Source of the DNA: CAVRZJ01 sp964594125
Lineage (GTDB): Bacteria > Acidobacteriota > Thermoanaerobaculia > Thermoanaerobaculales > Thermoanaerobaculaceae
Direction: 5' to 3'
Assembly: GCA_964594125.1 (NCBI GenBank)
Contig: CAZQLL010000005.1
Location: 1-64,000, forward strand
DNA: 64,000 nt
Below, piece by piece: positions 26,503-35,351 of the stretch (positions are counted from its first letter, which is position 1; each line of letters opens with the position of its first letter). The notes below the pieces were generated by a model that worked only from the letters and a program-made list of their open reading frames with translations, ran no database searches and was not told the origin of the DNA. The position numbers were made by a program, and so were the translations under genes.

Positions 26503-28953
26503 ATGATGGGGAAAACGCTGCTGCGCTGGTTCGCAGTCGGTCTGTTCGTCGGGCTCGGCGCGGGCGCCGTCGTCGGCGTGACGCTGTCGCGCGGCATCAA
26601 GCTGCCGGCGGTCGAGGCGCTCACGGCGTTCCGGCCGGCCGCCGCCACCCAGGTGCGGGCGAAGGACGGCTCGCTGCTCGCGACGTTCTCGCGCGAGAAG
26701 CGCATCCCGCTGCCGCCGGAGCAGATCCCGGCGGTGTTCCGCAACGCCGTGATCGCCTCCGAGGACGCCAACTTCTACAAGCACACCGGCCTCGACCCGC
26801 GCGGCATCGTGCGCGCTGCCCTGCGCAACGTGCTCAACCTCGGCGCCTCGACGCAGGGGGCGTCGACGATCACGCAGCAGCTCGCCCGCGGGCTGTTCCT
26901 CACGCCGGAGAAGAAGCTGACGCGGAAGATCAAGGAGGCGCTGCTCGCCATCGAGATCGAGCAGCGCTTCTCCAAGGACGAGATCCTCGCCCTCTACGTC
27001 AACCAGGTGTACTTCGGCCACGGGACCTACGGCGTCGAGTCCGCGGCGCGCTTCTTCTACGGCAAGCCGGCGGCGCAGCTCACGGTGCCCGAGGCCGCGC
27101 TCCTCGCCGGCATCGTGCAGCGCAACGACAACCAGTCGCCGCTCCGCCACCCGGCGCGCGCGCTCGCCCGCCGCGACTACGTGCTCGGGCGCATGCTCGA
27201 CGAGGGGATGATCACCCGCGCGGCGTACGACGCGGCGCGCGCGAGCCCGCTCGGCGTCAAGCCGCACTACGATCGCAACCCGCACGCCGCCTACTTCATC
27301 GAGGAGGTCCGGAGAGCGGTCGAGGAGCGCTTCGGCAGCAAGGCGATGCTCGAGGGCGGCCTCGAGGTGACGACCACGCTCGACCCGGCCCTGCAGGCCC
27401 TCGCCGAGACGGCGGTGCGCGACGGCCTGGTCGCGTTGCAGCGGCGGCTGGGGTGGCCGGGAGCGCGGCGCAACCTGCGCGGTGAACGAGCGGCCGACGC
27501 CGCGGCGTGGCGCGACCCCACATGGCGTTTCCTGAAGTGGCAGCGCGGCGAGCTCGCCTACGCCGTGGTCACCGAGGTGCGCGCCGAGGTGGCCACGCTG
27601 CGCATCGGCGACCGCCAGGCCCGCCTCCTGCCGGCGGGCGCAACGTGGACCGGCAGGACAAACCTGACGCGGCTGTGCACGGCGGGCGACGTGCTGCTCG
27701 TCCGCCTCTACGACGCCCCGGAGCAGGCGGACCGGCCCGTGCTGGTCGAGCTCGAGGGCGAGCCGAGCACCGAGAGCGCCATGATCGTGATCGACAACCG
27801 CACGGGTGCGATCCTCGCCCTCGTCGGCGGCTTCGACTACGAGCGCTCGGAGTGGGATCGCGCCATGCAGGCGGCGCGCCAGTGCGGCTCGGCGTTCAAG
27901 CCTTTCGCCTACGCCGCCGCGTTCGAGCGCGGGTTCGCTCCGAACGACCTGATCCTCGACGCGCCGGTGCTGCTCCCCGACGAGCGCGGCCTGCCCACCT
28001 ACTGCCCCCTCAACTACTACCTGCGTTTCGATGGCATGGTCACGCTCCGCCACGCGCTCGAGCACTCGCTCAACGCTTCCGCCGCCAAGCTGCAGCAGCT
28101 CGTCACCGGGGCGGCGGTCATCGACGCCGCCCGCCGCCTCGGCATCAGGCGCCCGCTCGCCGATGTCTCCTCGCTCTCGCTCGGCGCCTTCGAGGTGACG
28201 CTGCTCGAGCTCGCCGCCGCATACTCCGGGCTGGCGAACCGCGGCCAGGCCGCCGAGCCGTACTTCATCGCGCGGGTGCGCGACGCCCAGGGAACGGTGC
28301 GGCTCGAGCAGCGTCCGGAGGTGCGGCAGGCGGTGCGGGAGGATGTGGCGTACATGGTGACGCAGGTGCTGCACGGCGTCGTCCAGCGCGGCACTGCCGT
28401 CGCGGCGAGGGAGCTCCCGGGGCACCTTGCCGGAAAGACCGGCACCACGGACCGCTACACCGACGCCTGGTTCATCGGCTACACGCCGCGGATCACCTGC
28501 GGCGTGTGGGTCGGCCGCGACGTGAAGACGCCGATCGGGCGGGGCATGAGCGGCGCCGAGGCCGCGCTGCCGACGTGGATCCGCTTCATGCGGGCGTACC
28601 TCGCTGGCGCGGCGGGCGGCGCCGTCGACGACGAGTTCCCGCAGCCGGCCGGCGTCGCCCTCGTCGCGGTCGACCGACGCACCGGCCTGCGCGCCGTCCC
28701 CGCCTGCGGCGCCGACGTGATCCTCGAGGCGGTCCCCGAGAACCGCAGCGTCGACGAGTGCTCCCAGCGCATGCACACCCTGGTCTCGCTGCCGTGGGCG
28801 CAGCAGCTCCCCTACTACACCTACCGGCCGGGAGAGCCCGTGACCACGCCGGAGTCGGTGGCCGCCGCAGCGGCCAAGATGTCGCGGCCGGAGGCCGAGC
28901 GCGACGTCGCGCCGACGGCGCCGACGGCCGGCACAGCCGCGAGTACGCTATGA
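26503..28953 (+). CDS. mrcA: Class A penicillin-binding protein 1A (transglycosylase-transpeptidase)
   Basis: 816 aa (815 if the second ATG is used). One N-terminal membrane helix (about 8-30) is followed by a GT51 glycosyltransferase domain (about 60-230; ASEDANFYKHTG, GASTITQQLARGLF, EQRFSKDEILALYVNQVYFG). An OB-like insert leads to the transpeptidase domain, with the serine motif SAFKPF, the SLN motif in EHSLNASAAKL and KTG in AGKTGTT. It polymerises and cross-links peptidoglycan in the periplasm. The symbol mrcA is by homology; ponA is also used. Confidence 0.94.
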   Translation: MMGKTLLRWFAVGLFVGLGAGAVVGVTLSRGIKLPAVEALTAFRPAAATQVRAKDGSLLATFSREKRIPLPPEQIPAVFRNAVIASEDANFYKHTGLDPRGIVRAALRNVLNLGASTQGASTITQQLARGLFLTPEKKLTRKIKEALLAIEIEQRFSKDEILALYVNQVYFGHGTYGVESAARFFYGKPAAQLTVPEAALLAGIVQRNDNQSPLRHPARALARRDYVLGRMLDEGMITRAAYDAARASPLGVKPHYDRNPHAAYFIEEVRRAVEERFGSKAMLEGGLEVTTTLDPALQALAETAVRDGLVALQRRLGWPGARRNLRGERAADAAAWRDPTWRFLKWQRGELAYAVVTEVRAEVATLRIGDRQARLLPAGATWTGRTNLTRLCTAGDVLLVRLYDAPEQADRPVLVELEGEPSTESAMIVIDNRTGAILALVGGFDYERSEWDRAMQAARQCGSAFKPFAYAAAFERGFAPNDLILDAPVLLPDERGLPTYCPLNYYLRFDGMVTLRHALEHSLNASAAKLQQLVTGAAVIDAARRLGIRRPLADVSSLSLGAFEVTLLELAAAYSGLANRGQAAEPYFIARVRDAQGTVRLEQRPEVRQAVREDVAYMVTQVLHGVVQRGTAVAARELPGHLAGKTGTTDRYTDAWFIGYTPRITCGVWVGRDVKTPIGRGMSGAEAALPTWIRFMRAYLAGAAGGAVDDEFPQPAGVALVAVDRRTGLRAVPACGADVILEAVPENRSVDECSQRMHTLVSLPWAQQLPYYTYRPGEPVTTPESVAAAAAKMSRPEAERDVAPTAPTAGTAASTL

Positions 28954-29002
28954 TGTGCGTTCCTCCATGGCGCGCGCCCGCCGCCGAGGAGAGCGAGGAC
29001 AG

Positions 29003-30103
29003 ATGACGCCCTACCTCGAAGCGACGCTGCAACAGGATCTCGACCGCATCCGCGGCAAGGTCGAGGAGATGGGCGATCTCGCCGAGCGGGCCGTGCGCGC
29101 GGCGATCCGCTCGGTCGTCGAGGGCAACCGCCAGCTCGCCTACGCGGTCATCCTTCGCGACCAGTACATCGACGAGGCGGAGAAGCAGCTCGACCGCCTG
29201 TGCGTGCAGTTCCTCGTTCGCCACCAGCCGGCGGCCAGCCTGCTGCGCTTCGCCTACGCCACGCTGAAGGTCAACCTCGAGCTCGAGCGGGTCGGCGACT
29301 ACGCTGAAGGGATCGCCCGCGAGGCGCTCAAGCTGGCGCAGATCGAGGCGCCGCTGCCGGTTGACCGCATGCGGAAGATCGGCGACCTTGCGGTCCCCAT
29401 GCTGCACGACGCGATCCGGGCGTTCGTCACGCAGGACCCCGACCTGGCTCGCCGGACGATCGAGTCCGACGAGGCCGTCGACCTCCAGCGCGACCACCTC
29501 ACCTCCGAGCTCATGGAGTCGTTCAGTGCAGGCACGCTCCCGCTCGAGGCCCTCTACCCGCTGGTGATGGTGGCGCGGCGTCTCGAGCGTGTCTCCGACC
29601 AGGCGCGCAACGTCTCGATGGAGACGCTCTACATGTGCACGGGCGAGATCGCCAAGCACCCGGGGTCGGATCTGCTGCGCGTTCTCTTCGTCGACGAGCG
29701 GAACGCCTGCCGGAGCGTGATCGCGGAGTCCATCGGCACTCGCCTGGCCGAGCCCGGCTTCGCGTTCTCCAGCGCCGGTCTCGACCCGAGGCCCATCGAC
29801 CAGAGGACGACCGCGTTCATGGCGGCGCGCGGCTTCGATGTCGCCCGTTTCGTGCCGCGCGCGCTCACCCAGGTGCCGAACCTCGACCACGAGGACGTCA
29901 TCGTGCTGCTCGCGCCGGAGGCCAGGCGGGCTTTCCCCCGGCGGCCGCGCAGCGCCGTACTGCTGGAGTGGCCGGTGCGCGACCCGAGCGCTGCTCAGGG
30001 CGACGAGGACGACGTGCGGCGGGCGTACGAGGAGACCTTCGATTTCATCGAAGGCCACATCCACGACCTCGTCTCGGCAATCAAGGACACGAGCCGTGGC
30101 TGA
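29003..30103 (+). CDS. PhoU fused to an inactive-looking low-molecular-weight phosphatase domain
   Basis: 366 aa from ATG 29003 (GAGGACAG upstream); in-frame GTG 28955 and ATG 28967 are alternatives. Residues 1-215 are PhoU, two three-helix bundles with the metal-binding pattern ELERVGDYAEGIA and RLERVSDQARNV. Residues about 226-366 match the LMW protein-tyrosine phosphatase/arsenate reductase fold: VLFVDERNACRSVIAES aligns with the P-loop ILFVCxxNxCRSxMAE, and WPVRDP with the DP loop. The catalytic Cys is replaced by Asp 231, so phosphatase activity by the usual mechanism is unlikely. It sits upstream of pstS, where PhoU controls phosphate uptake and signalling. Confidence 0.85.
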   Translation: MTPYLEATLQQDLDRIRGKVEEMGDLAERAVRAAIRSVVEGNRQLAYAVILRDQYIDEAEKQLDRLCVQFLVRHQPAASLLRFAYATLKVNLELERVGDYAEGIAREALKLAQIEAPLPVDRMRKIGDLAVPMLHDAIRAFVTQDPDLARRTIESDEAVDLQRDHLTSELMESFSAGTLPLEALYPLVMVARRLERVSDQARNVSMETLYMCTGEIAKHPGSDLLRVLFVDERNACRSVIAESIGTRLAEPGFAFSSAGLDPRPIDQRTTAFMAARGFDVARFVPRALTQVPNLDHEDVIVLLAPEARRAFPRRPRSAVLLEWPVRDPSAAQGDEDDVRRAYEETFDFIEGHIHDLVSAIKDTSRG

Positions 30104-30177
30104 GAGCGCCCGTGCCCGACCTGCGTGGCCCGCCGCCGGCCCTCCCTCCTGATCTTCCCCGACGGAATGAGGTGAAC

Positions 30178-31098
30178 ATGAGCCGAATCCCCCACGGGTG
30201 CGCGCGCATGCAGGCCGGTCCAGCGGTGGTTCTCGCCCTGGCCTGCGGGCTTCTCGGCGGGTGCGGCGGCGGAACGAGCGTGCCGGCGCCCGCGACCATC
30301 CAGCTCAAGGGCTCGGACACCATGGTGAACGTCATGCAGGCGTGGGCCGAGGCGTACAAGCACGTCGCGCCGGGCGTCGACGTCGAGGTGTCCGGCGGCG
30401 GCTCCGGCGTCGGCATCGCGGCGCTCGTCAGGGGCGCCATCGACGTGGCGGCATCGAGCCGCGCCATGAAGCCCGAGGAGATCGCGCAGGCGGTGCGCAG
30501 CACGGGCAGGACGCCGGTCGAGTTCATCGTCGGCTACGACGCGCTGGCCGTGTACGTCAACCGGGCCAACCCGCTCTCGGCGATCGGAGTGGAGCAGCTT
30601 CGCGAGATCTTCGCCGAGGACGGCGCGCTCACGAAGTGGTCGCAGCTGGGCGTGACGATCCCGGGGTCGGACTCGGACGAGATCGTCCGCGTGAGCCGGC
30701 AGTCGAGCTCCGGCACGTACGAGTTCTTCCGCGAGCACGTGCTCGGCAAGCGCGACTTCAAGCTCGGCTCGCGCGACATGAACGGCTCCAAGGAGGTCGT
30801 CGAGCTGGTGGCGCACACGCCGACGGCGATCGGCTACAGCGGCATGGGCTATGCGACGGCCGAGGTCAAGATGCTGGGCCTGAGCACGGCGCCGGGCGCC
30901 GCTCCGGTCGCGCCGTCGGTCGAGGCGACGCTCGACAGGAGCTACCCGCTCGCCCGCTCCCTGCAGCTCTACACCCTGGGTCGGCCCGAAGGCGAGGTGA
31001 TGCGGTTCGTCGACTGGGTTCGCTCCGAAGCGGGCCAGCGGATACTGCAGGACAGCGGGTACGTCCCGAGCGCGGCGCCCGATGGGAGGGCCTCGTGA
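30178..31098 (+). CDS. pstS: Phosphate ABC transporter substrate-binding lipoprotein PstS
   Basis: 306 aa with GAGGTGA before ATG 30178. A lipoprotein signal ends at LACGLLGGC. The phosphate-binding fold shows the GSDTMVN start, SGGGSGVGIAAL, and SRQSSSGTYEFF around residue 180, which carry the Ser/Thr/Arg/Asp ligand network of PstS. It captures phosphate outside the inner membrane for PstCA. It lies 74 bases after the PhoU fusion and 66 bases before pstC. Confidence 0.95.
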   Translation: MSRIPHGCARMQAGPAVVLALACGLLGGCGGGTSVPAPATIQLKGSDTMVNVMQAWAEAYKHVAPGVDVEVSGGGSGVGIAALVRGAIDVAASSRAMKPEEIAQAVRSTGRTPVEFIVGYDALAVYVNRANPLSAIGVEQLREIFAEDGALTKWSQLGVTIPGSDSDEIVRVSRQSSSGTYEFFREHVLGKRDFKLGSRDMNGSKEVVELVAHTPTAIGYSGMGYATAEVKMLGLSTAPGAAPVAPSVEATLDRSYPLARSLQLYTLGRPEGEVMRFVDWVRSEAGQRILQDSGYVPSAAPDGRAS

Positions 31099-31164
31099 GC
31101 GCCGAGCTCGTGGCGGGGACCAGCGGAGGGCACCGCCGTCGGGCATGGGAGTCGTGAGGCGCCC

Positions 31165-32103
31165 GTGCACTCCGGCACCGCCATTCCCGCCCCCGCAGCG
31201 GCGCCCCGACCGCGCCGTTCGCGAGCGAGCGTCGCAGCCGAGGCGCTGCTCGAAGCGCTGATCCGTACCGCCGGCGTCAGCGCCGTCATCTTCGTGCTGG
31301 CGATCTTCCTGTTCATATTCCGCGAGGCGGCGCCGGTGCTCTTCGACCACGAGTTCCGTCTCGGCGAGTTCCTCTTCTCGCCCGAGTGGTACCCGACCTC
31401 GGAGAACAACGTTCGCTACGGCATCCTGGCGCTCATCGTCGGCACCTTCGGCGTCACGCTGCTGGCGCTCGCGCTGGCGGTGCCGTTCGGCCTCGGCGCC
31501 GCGGTGTTCATCTCCGAGTTCTGCCGCCCGCGCACGCGGGAGACGCTGAAGATCGTGATCGAGCTGCTCGCCGCCATCCCCAGCGTCGTCTGGGGCTTCA
31601 TCGGGCTGACCGTGATGAGCCGGGTGATTGTCGCGGTCACCGGCGCGCCCGTCGGCGTCAACCTGCTCAACGGCGCGCTCATCCTTGCGCTGATGAGCGT
31701 GCCCGTCATCGTGTCGATCGGCGAGGATGCCCTCAAGGCGGTGCCCGACTCGTATCGGGAGGCCGCGATCTCGCTCGGAGCGACGCGCTGGCAGACGGTG
31801 TACCGCGCGCTCATTCCGGCTGCGCGCAACGGGCTGCTCGCAGCGGTGCTGCTCGGCGTGGGGCGGGCGGTGGGTGAGACGATGGCGGTGCTCATGGCCA
31901 CCGGTCACGCGGTCCAGATCCCGCACGGGTTGCTCGATTCGATCCGCACGCTCACCGCCAACATCGCGGCCGAGCTCGGCGAGGCGCCGGCAGGGTCCGG
32001 CCACTACCGCGTGCTCTTCCTCACCGGCACGCTCCTGTTCTGCATCACGTTCGCCGTCAACCTCGCCGCCGACCTCGCGGTCCGCGGCGTGCGCCGGAGG
32101 TGA
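31165..32103 (+). CDS. pstC: Phosphate ABC transporter permease PstC
   Basis: 312 aa from GTG 31165. About six membrane helices; the EAA loop that contacts the ATPase is seen as SYREAAISLGATRWQTVYRALIPAA. GRAVGETMAVLMATGHAVQIP is typical for PstC. The start has a weak ribosome-binding site, so it may be shifted by a few codons. Confidence 0.94.
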   Translation: MHSGTAIPAPAAAPRPRRSRASVAAEALLEALIRTAGVSAVIFVLAIFLFIFREAAPVLFDHEFRLGEFLFSPEWYPTSENNVRYGILALIVGTFGVTLLALALAVPFGLGAAVFISEFCRPRTRETLKIVIELLAAIPSVVWGFIGLTVMSRVIVAVTGAPVGVNLLNGALILALMSVPVIVSIGEDALKAVPDSYREAAISLGATRWQTVYRALIPAARNGLLAAVLLGVGRAVGETMAVLMATGHAVQIPHGLLDSIRTLTANIAAELGEAPAGSGHYRVLFLTGTLLFCITFAVNLAADLAVRGVRRR

Positions 32104-32107
32104 CGCG

Positions 32108-33019
32108 ATGACCACGGCGCCGGCCGCCCCCGCGCGCTTCGCCAGGACCGCGCAGGTCGTGCGCGCCGAGCGCGCCGAGGCTGCTGCGAAGCTCGTGTTC
32201 GGCGCGATGGCGACAGCGATGATCGTGCCGCTCGTAGCGATCATCGCCTTCCTCGTCTACCGCGCCTGGCCGTCGCTCGAATGGAGCTTCCTCGTAGACC
32301 TGCCGCGGCGCGGGATGCGGGACGGCGGCATCTGGCCGGCGTTCGTCGGGACGCTGTACCTCGTGGTCATCTCGCTCGCGGTCGCGGCCCCGATCGGCGT
32401 GATGGCGGCGATCTACCTCAACGAGTACTCCCGCGACAACTGGTTCAACAGGCTCATCAACCTGGCCGTGCTCAACCTCGCCGGGGTGCCGAGCATCGTG
32501 CACGCCCTGTTCGGACTCGGGGCGTTCGTCTACGCGGCGCGCTTCGGCTACTCGATTCTGTCGGCGTCGCTGACGCTCGCGATCATGACGCTGCCGGTGA
32601 TCATCGCCAGTACGCGGGAGGCGCTCGCCGGGGTGCCGCGGGCGTTTCGCGAGGCGTGCTGGAACGTCGGCGCGACGCGCTGGCAGACGATCCGAGCGGT
32701 CGTTCTGCCGAATTCGATCAGCGGCATCCTCACCGGGATCATCCTCCAGGTCAGCCGCGCGGCCGGCGAGACGGCGCCGATCATGTTCACCGGCGCCGTG
32801 TTCTTCAAGGCCGTGCAGCGCGGCGACCTGTTCCCCTACCGGCTCGGCGACCAGTGCATGGCGCTGTCGATGCATCTCTACACCGTCTCCACACAGGTTC
32901 CGGACGTGAGGGACTCGATCCCCTACGCGACCGCCGTGGTGCTGCTCGGCTCGGTGCTGCTGGTCAACGCCTGCGCGATCGCCTTCCGCGTCTGGCTGCG
33001 CAACCGGAAGCGCTGGTGA
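32108..33019 (+). CDS. pstA: Phosphate ABC transporter permease PstA
   Basis: 303 aa from ATG 32108, 4 bases after pstC. Membrane helices and the EAA loop (FREACWNVGATRWQTIRAVVLP) define the second permease subunit. YLNEYSRDNWFNRLINLAV and VSRAAGETAPIMFTGAVFF are family segments. It forms the channel with PstC. Confidence 0.95.
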   Translation: MTTAPAAPARFARTAQVVRAERAEAAAKLVFGAMATAMIVPLVAIIAFLVYRAWPSLEWSFLVDLPRRGMRDGGIWPAFVGTLYLVVISLAVAAPIGVMAAIYLNEYSRDNWFNRLINLAVLNLAGVPSIVHALFGLGAFVYAARFGYSILSASLTLAIMTLPVIIASTREALAGVPRAFREACWNVGATRWQTIRAVVLPNSISGILTGIILQVSRAAGETAPIMFTGAVFFKAVQRGDLFPYRLGDQCMALSMHLYTVSTQVPDVRDSIPYATAVVLLGSVLLVNACAIAFRVWLRNRKRW

Positions 33020-33023
33020 CCCG

Positions 33024-33791
33024 ATGGCAGCGACGATCCCGCCCGCGATCGCAGTCGAGGAGCTGCGCCTGTCCTACGGGACGCACGAGGTCCTGCACGG
33101 GATCACCTTCGACGTGCGGCGGCACGAGATCTTCGGCGTCATCGGCCCGGCGCAGTCGGGCAAGACGTCGCTGCTGCGCTGCCTGAACCGGACGATCGAG
33201 CTGGCCGGGAACGCCACCACCAGCGGCGCCGTGCGGGTCGACGGCGGGGACGTGCGGGAGGTGCGCGACGTCTACGCGCTGCGGCGCAAGATCGGGATGG
33301 TGGCGCCGCTCCCGGTCGGCCTGCCGGTGTCGATCTACGACAACGTGGCGTTCGCACCACGCTGCGCCGGGATGACCCGCAGGGCCGAGCTCGACGCCAT
33401 CGTGGAGCGCTGCCTGCGCCAGGCGGCCCTGTGGGACGAGGTCAAGGACCGGCTGCACTCGCTCGGCACGGCGCTCTCCGGCGGCCAGCAGCAGCGCCTC
33501 ACGATCGCGCGCGCTCTCTCGCACGAGCCCGAGATCCTCTGCCTCGATGAGTTCTCGATCGCCATCGACCCCGTCACCACCATGCGCATCGAAGACGTAC
33601 TGAAGGAGCTGCGCAACGCGATGACGATCGTGCTGGTGACCAACCTCGTGCAGCAGGCGCGCCGCCTTGCCGACCGCACCATGTTCCTGTGGAACGGCGA
33701 CATCGTCGAGCTGGGCGACACCAACGTGGTTTTCTCCGACCGCCCGGCGAGTCCCCGCACGTACGACTACGTCCAAGGGATCTTCGGATGA
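33024..33791 (+). CDS. pstB: Phosphate ABC transporter ATPase, copy 1 (lost Q-loop and H-loop)
   Basis: 255 aa. Walker A is GPAQSGKT (41-48), the ABC signature ALSGGQQQR (150-158) is intact, and Walker B is ILCLDE (171-176). The Q-loop region reads GMVAPLP where PstB normally has GMVFQKP, so the Gln is missing. The switch His of VTHN is Asn 207 (VTNL). The D-loop is also unusual (SIAID). This copy therefore seems unable to run its own ATP site normally but can supply a good signature motif. It overlaps the next ATPase gene by 4 bases. Confidence 0.92.
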   Translation: MAATIPPAIAVEELRLSYGTHEVLHGITFDVRRHEIFGVIGPAQSGKTSLLRCLNRTIELAGNATTSGAVRVDGGDVREVRDVYALRRKIGMVAPLPVGLPVSIYDNVAFAPRCAGMTRRAELDAIVERCLRQAALWDEVKDRLHSLGTALSGGQQQRLTIARALSHEPEILCLDEFSIAIDPVTTMRIEDVLKELRNAMTIVLVTNLVQQARRLADRTMFLWNGDIVELGDTNVVFSDRPASPRTYDYVQGIFG

Positions 33792-34564
33792 GCCCGATGG
33801 ACGGCCACGCCATCGCGACGAGGGGCCTCAACCTCTGGTACGGCTCCTTCCAGGCGCTCGCGGACGTCACCCTCGCCATCAGGAGCGGCGTCATCACGTC
33901 GCTGATCGGTCCTTCCGGCTGCGGCAAGACTACGCTGCTGCGCTGCTTCAACCGCGTGAACGAGCGATACCCGGACGTCCGCACCACGGGCGCCATCGAG
34001 ATCCTCGGCCAGGACATCTACGCTGCAGGGGTGTCGCTGGTCGAGCTTCGCAAGGCCGTCGGGATGGTGTTCCAGCGGCCCAATCCGCTGCCGCTCACGG
34101 TCTTCGAGAACGTCGTGTTCGGCCTGCGCGTGCACTCGCGGCCGCGCGACCTCAAGCGCGCGGACCTCGATGCCGCCGTCGAGAAGGCGCTCACCGAGGT
34201 CGGGCTGTGGCGGGACTTGAAAGATCGGCTCAACGTGCGCGCCACCTCGCTGCAGCTCGAGCAGCAACAGAAGCTGTGCATCGCCCGCCTGCTGCCGCTC
34301 AAGCCCGAGGTCATCCTGATGGACGAGCCGTGCTCCGCACTGGACGTGGAGGGCACCCGCGCCATCGAGGAGCTGATGTTCGCGCTGCGTGAGCGCTACA
34401 CCATCGTGATCGTCACGCACAACATGGCGCAGGCGCGCCGGGCTTCCGACGAGTGCGTGTTCATGCTCCTCGGCCGCGTGGTCGAGCACGGCGCCACCTC
34501 GGAGCTCTTCCTCAACCCGCGCAACCCGAAGACGGCGGAGTACATCGAAGGAAGATACGGATAG
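33788..34564 (+). CDS. pstB: Phosphate ABC transporter ATPase, copy 2 (lost LSGGQ signature)
   Basis: 258 aa from ATG 33788, coupled to copy 1. Walker A GPSGCGKT (41-48), Q-loop Gln 96 (MVFQRPNP), Walker B VILMDEP (175-181) and switch His 211 (VTHNMAQA) are all canonical. The ABC signature, normally LSGGQ, is LQLEQ (155-159). Its missing motif is the one copy 1 retains, so a heterodimer would hold one complete and one degenerate ATP site. It is the last gene of the pst operon. Confidence 0.92.
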   Translation: MSPMDGHAIATRGLNLWYGSFQALADVTLAIRSGVITSLIGPSGCGKTTLLRCFNRVNERYPDVRTTGAIEILGQDIYAAGVSLVELRKAVGMVFQRPNPLPLTVFENVVFGLRVHSRPRDLKRADLDAAVEKALTEVGLWRDLKDRLNVRATSLQLEQQQKLCIARLLPLKPEVILMDEPCSALDVEGTRAIEELMFALRERYTIVIVTHNMAQARRASDECVFMLLGRVVEHGATSELFLNPRNPKTAEYIEGRYG

Positions 34565-34606
34565 AGGTCGCGGCAGGCGGCGGGCCTCTTGACTCCTCGC
34601 CCCTTC

Positions 34607-35044
34607 CTACCCCTTGCCGACGATGTCGGCGAATTCCTCGAGGAACGGTGCGGCCGGCATGAAGCCGGGAATCCGTCCCACCTCCCGGCCCTCCGCATCC
34701 AGGAAGAGAATGGTCGGATACCCCTGCACGCGGTAGCGGCGGGCCGCCTCGCGACCTTCGCGCTCGGCGTCGAGCTTCACCGGAATGACGCGTTTGAGCT
34801 CCGCCAGGACCGCCGCGTCGCTGAACGTCTTCTGGTCCATGACGTCGCACCACTTGCACCACTCGGTGAAGAAGTCGACCATCACCACCTTGTTCTCGCT
34901 GCCAGCGCGCGTCAACGCAGCGGCCAGGTCGTTCTCCCAGGGGACCGCAGCGGCGGAGCGGCCGCCGACGTGCGAGCCGGCCCGCCCGCACGCGCCCAGC
35001 GTCAGCGCCAGCAGCAGCACCGCCATCTTCTCCCGAACCCTCAT
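34607..35044 (-). CDS. Thioredoxin-fold lipoprotein
   Basis: 145 aa from ATG 35042-35044 with GGAGGGG upstream. A lipoprotein signal (LLLALTLGAC) is followed by a thioredoxin domain with the redox motif FTEWCKWCDVMD and the cis-Pro segment YRVQGYPTILFLD. It resembles the DsbD C-terminal domain or thiol:disulfide interchange proteins. As a periplasm-facing lipoprotein it may keep cytochrome or other thiols reduced. It is convergent with pstB and divergent from the thermolysin gene. Confidence 0.88.
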   Translation of the reverse strand: MRVREKMAVLLLALTLGACGRAGSHVGGRSAAAVPWENDLAAALTRAGSENKVVMVDFFTEWCKWCDVMDQKTFSDAAVLAELKRVIPVKLDAEREGREAARRYRVQGYPTILFLDAEGREVGRIPGFMPAAPFLEEFADIVGKG

Positions 35045-35351
35045 GCCGAGCCCCTCCCCGGCGGGTACACCCGCCGCCGAGATGCAGACTGTAACACCCG
35101 CGCGGCGGCTCGCATGCCCGCTCGCCGCGCCGCCGCTCGGCCCCTGCGCCCGCTCTCCGAAGGTTTGATCATCACCATACGTGTCTTCCGAACGTTTGTC
35201 GGATAGAATGCAATCCGACACCACTTCTTATTGCATAGTTATCCAATCTCATGGAACTCTTGACAATCGCGACGGTGCTCCACTAGCGTCGCCCTCAACT
35301 TTTCGGTCGTGCTTCCCGCGCGGGGTCACCCTGCTCGGGGCGGAGGACAGG
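35045..35351. promoter_or_regulatory. 307-base divergent regulatory region with two overlapping inverted repeats
   Basis: No gene is seen. Around 35197-35245 the DNA is markedly AT-rich. TGTCGGAT (35197-35204) pairs with ATCCGACA (35213-35220). A second, longer repeat pairs GGATAGAATGCAAT (35201-35214) with ATTGCATAGTTATCC (about 35230-35244), one base being unpaired. The two are mutually exclusive as RNA or DNA folds. A sigma-70 promoter for the thermolysin gene follows. Confidence 0.55.
35260..35289 (+). promoter_or_regulatory. Sigma-70 promoter of the thermolysin-family protease
   Basis: TTGACA (35260-35265) and TAGCGT (35284-35289) are separated by 18 bases. The start codon is 63 bases downstream. 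Confidence 0.6.
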
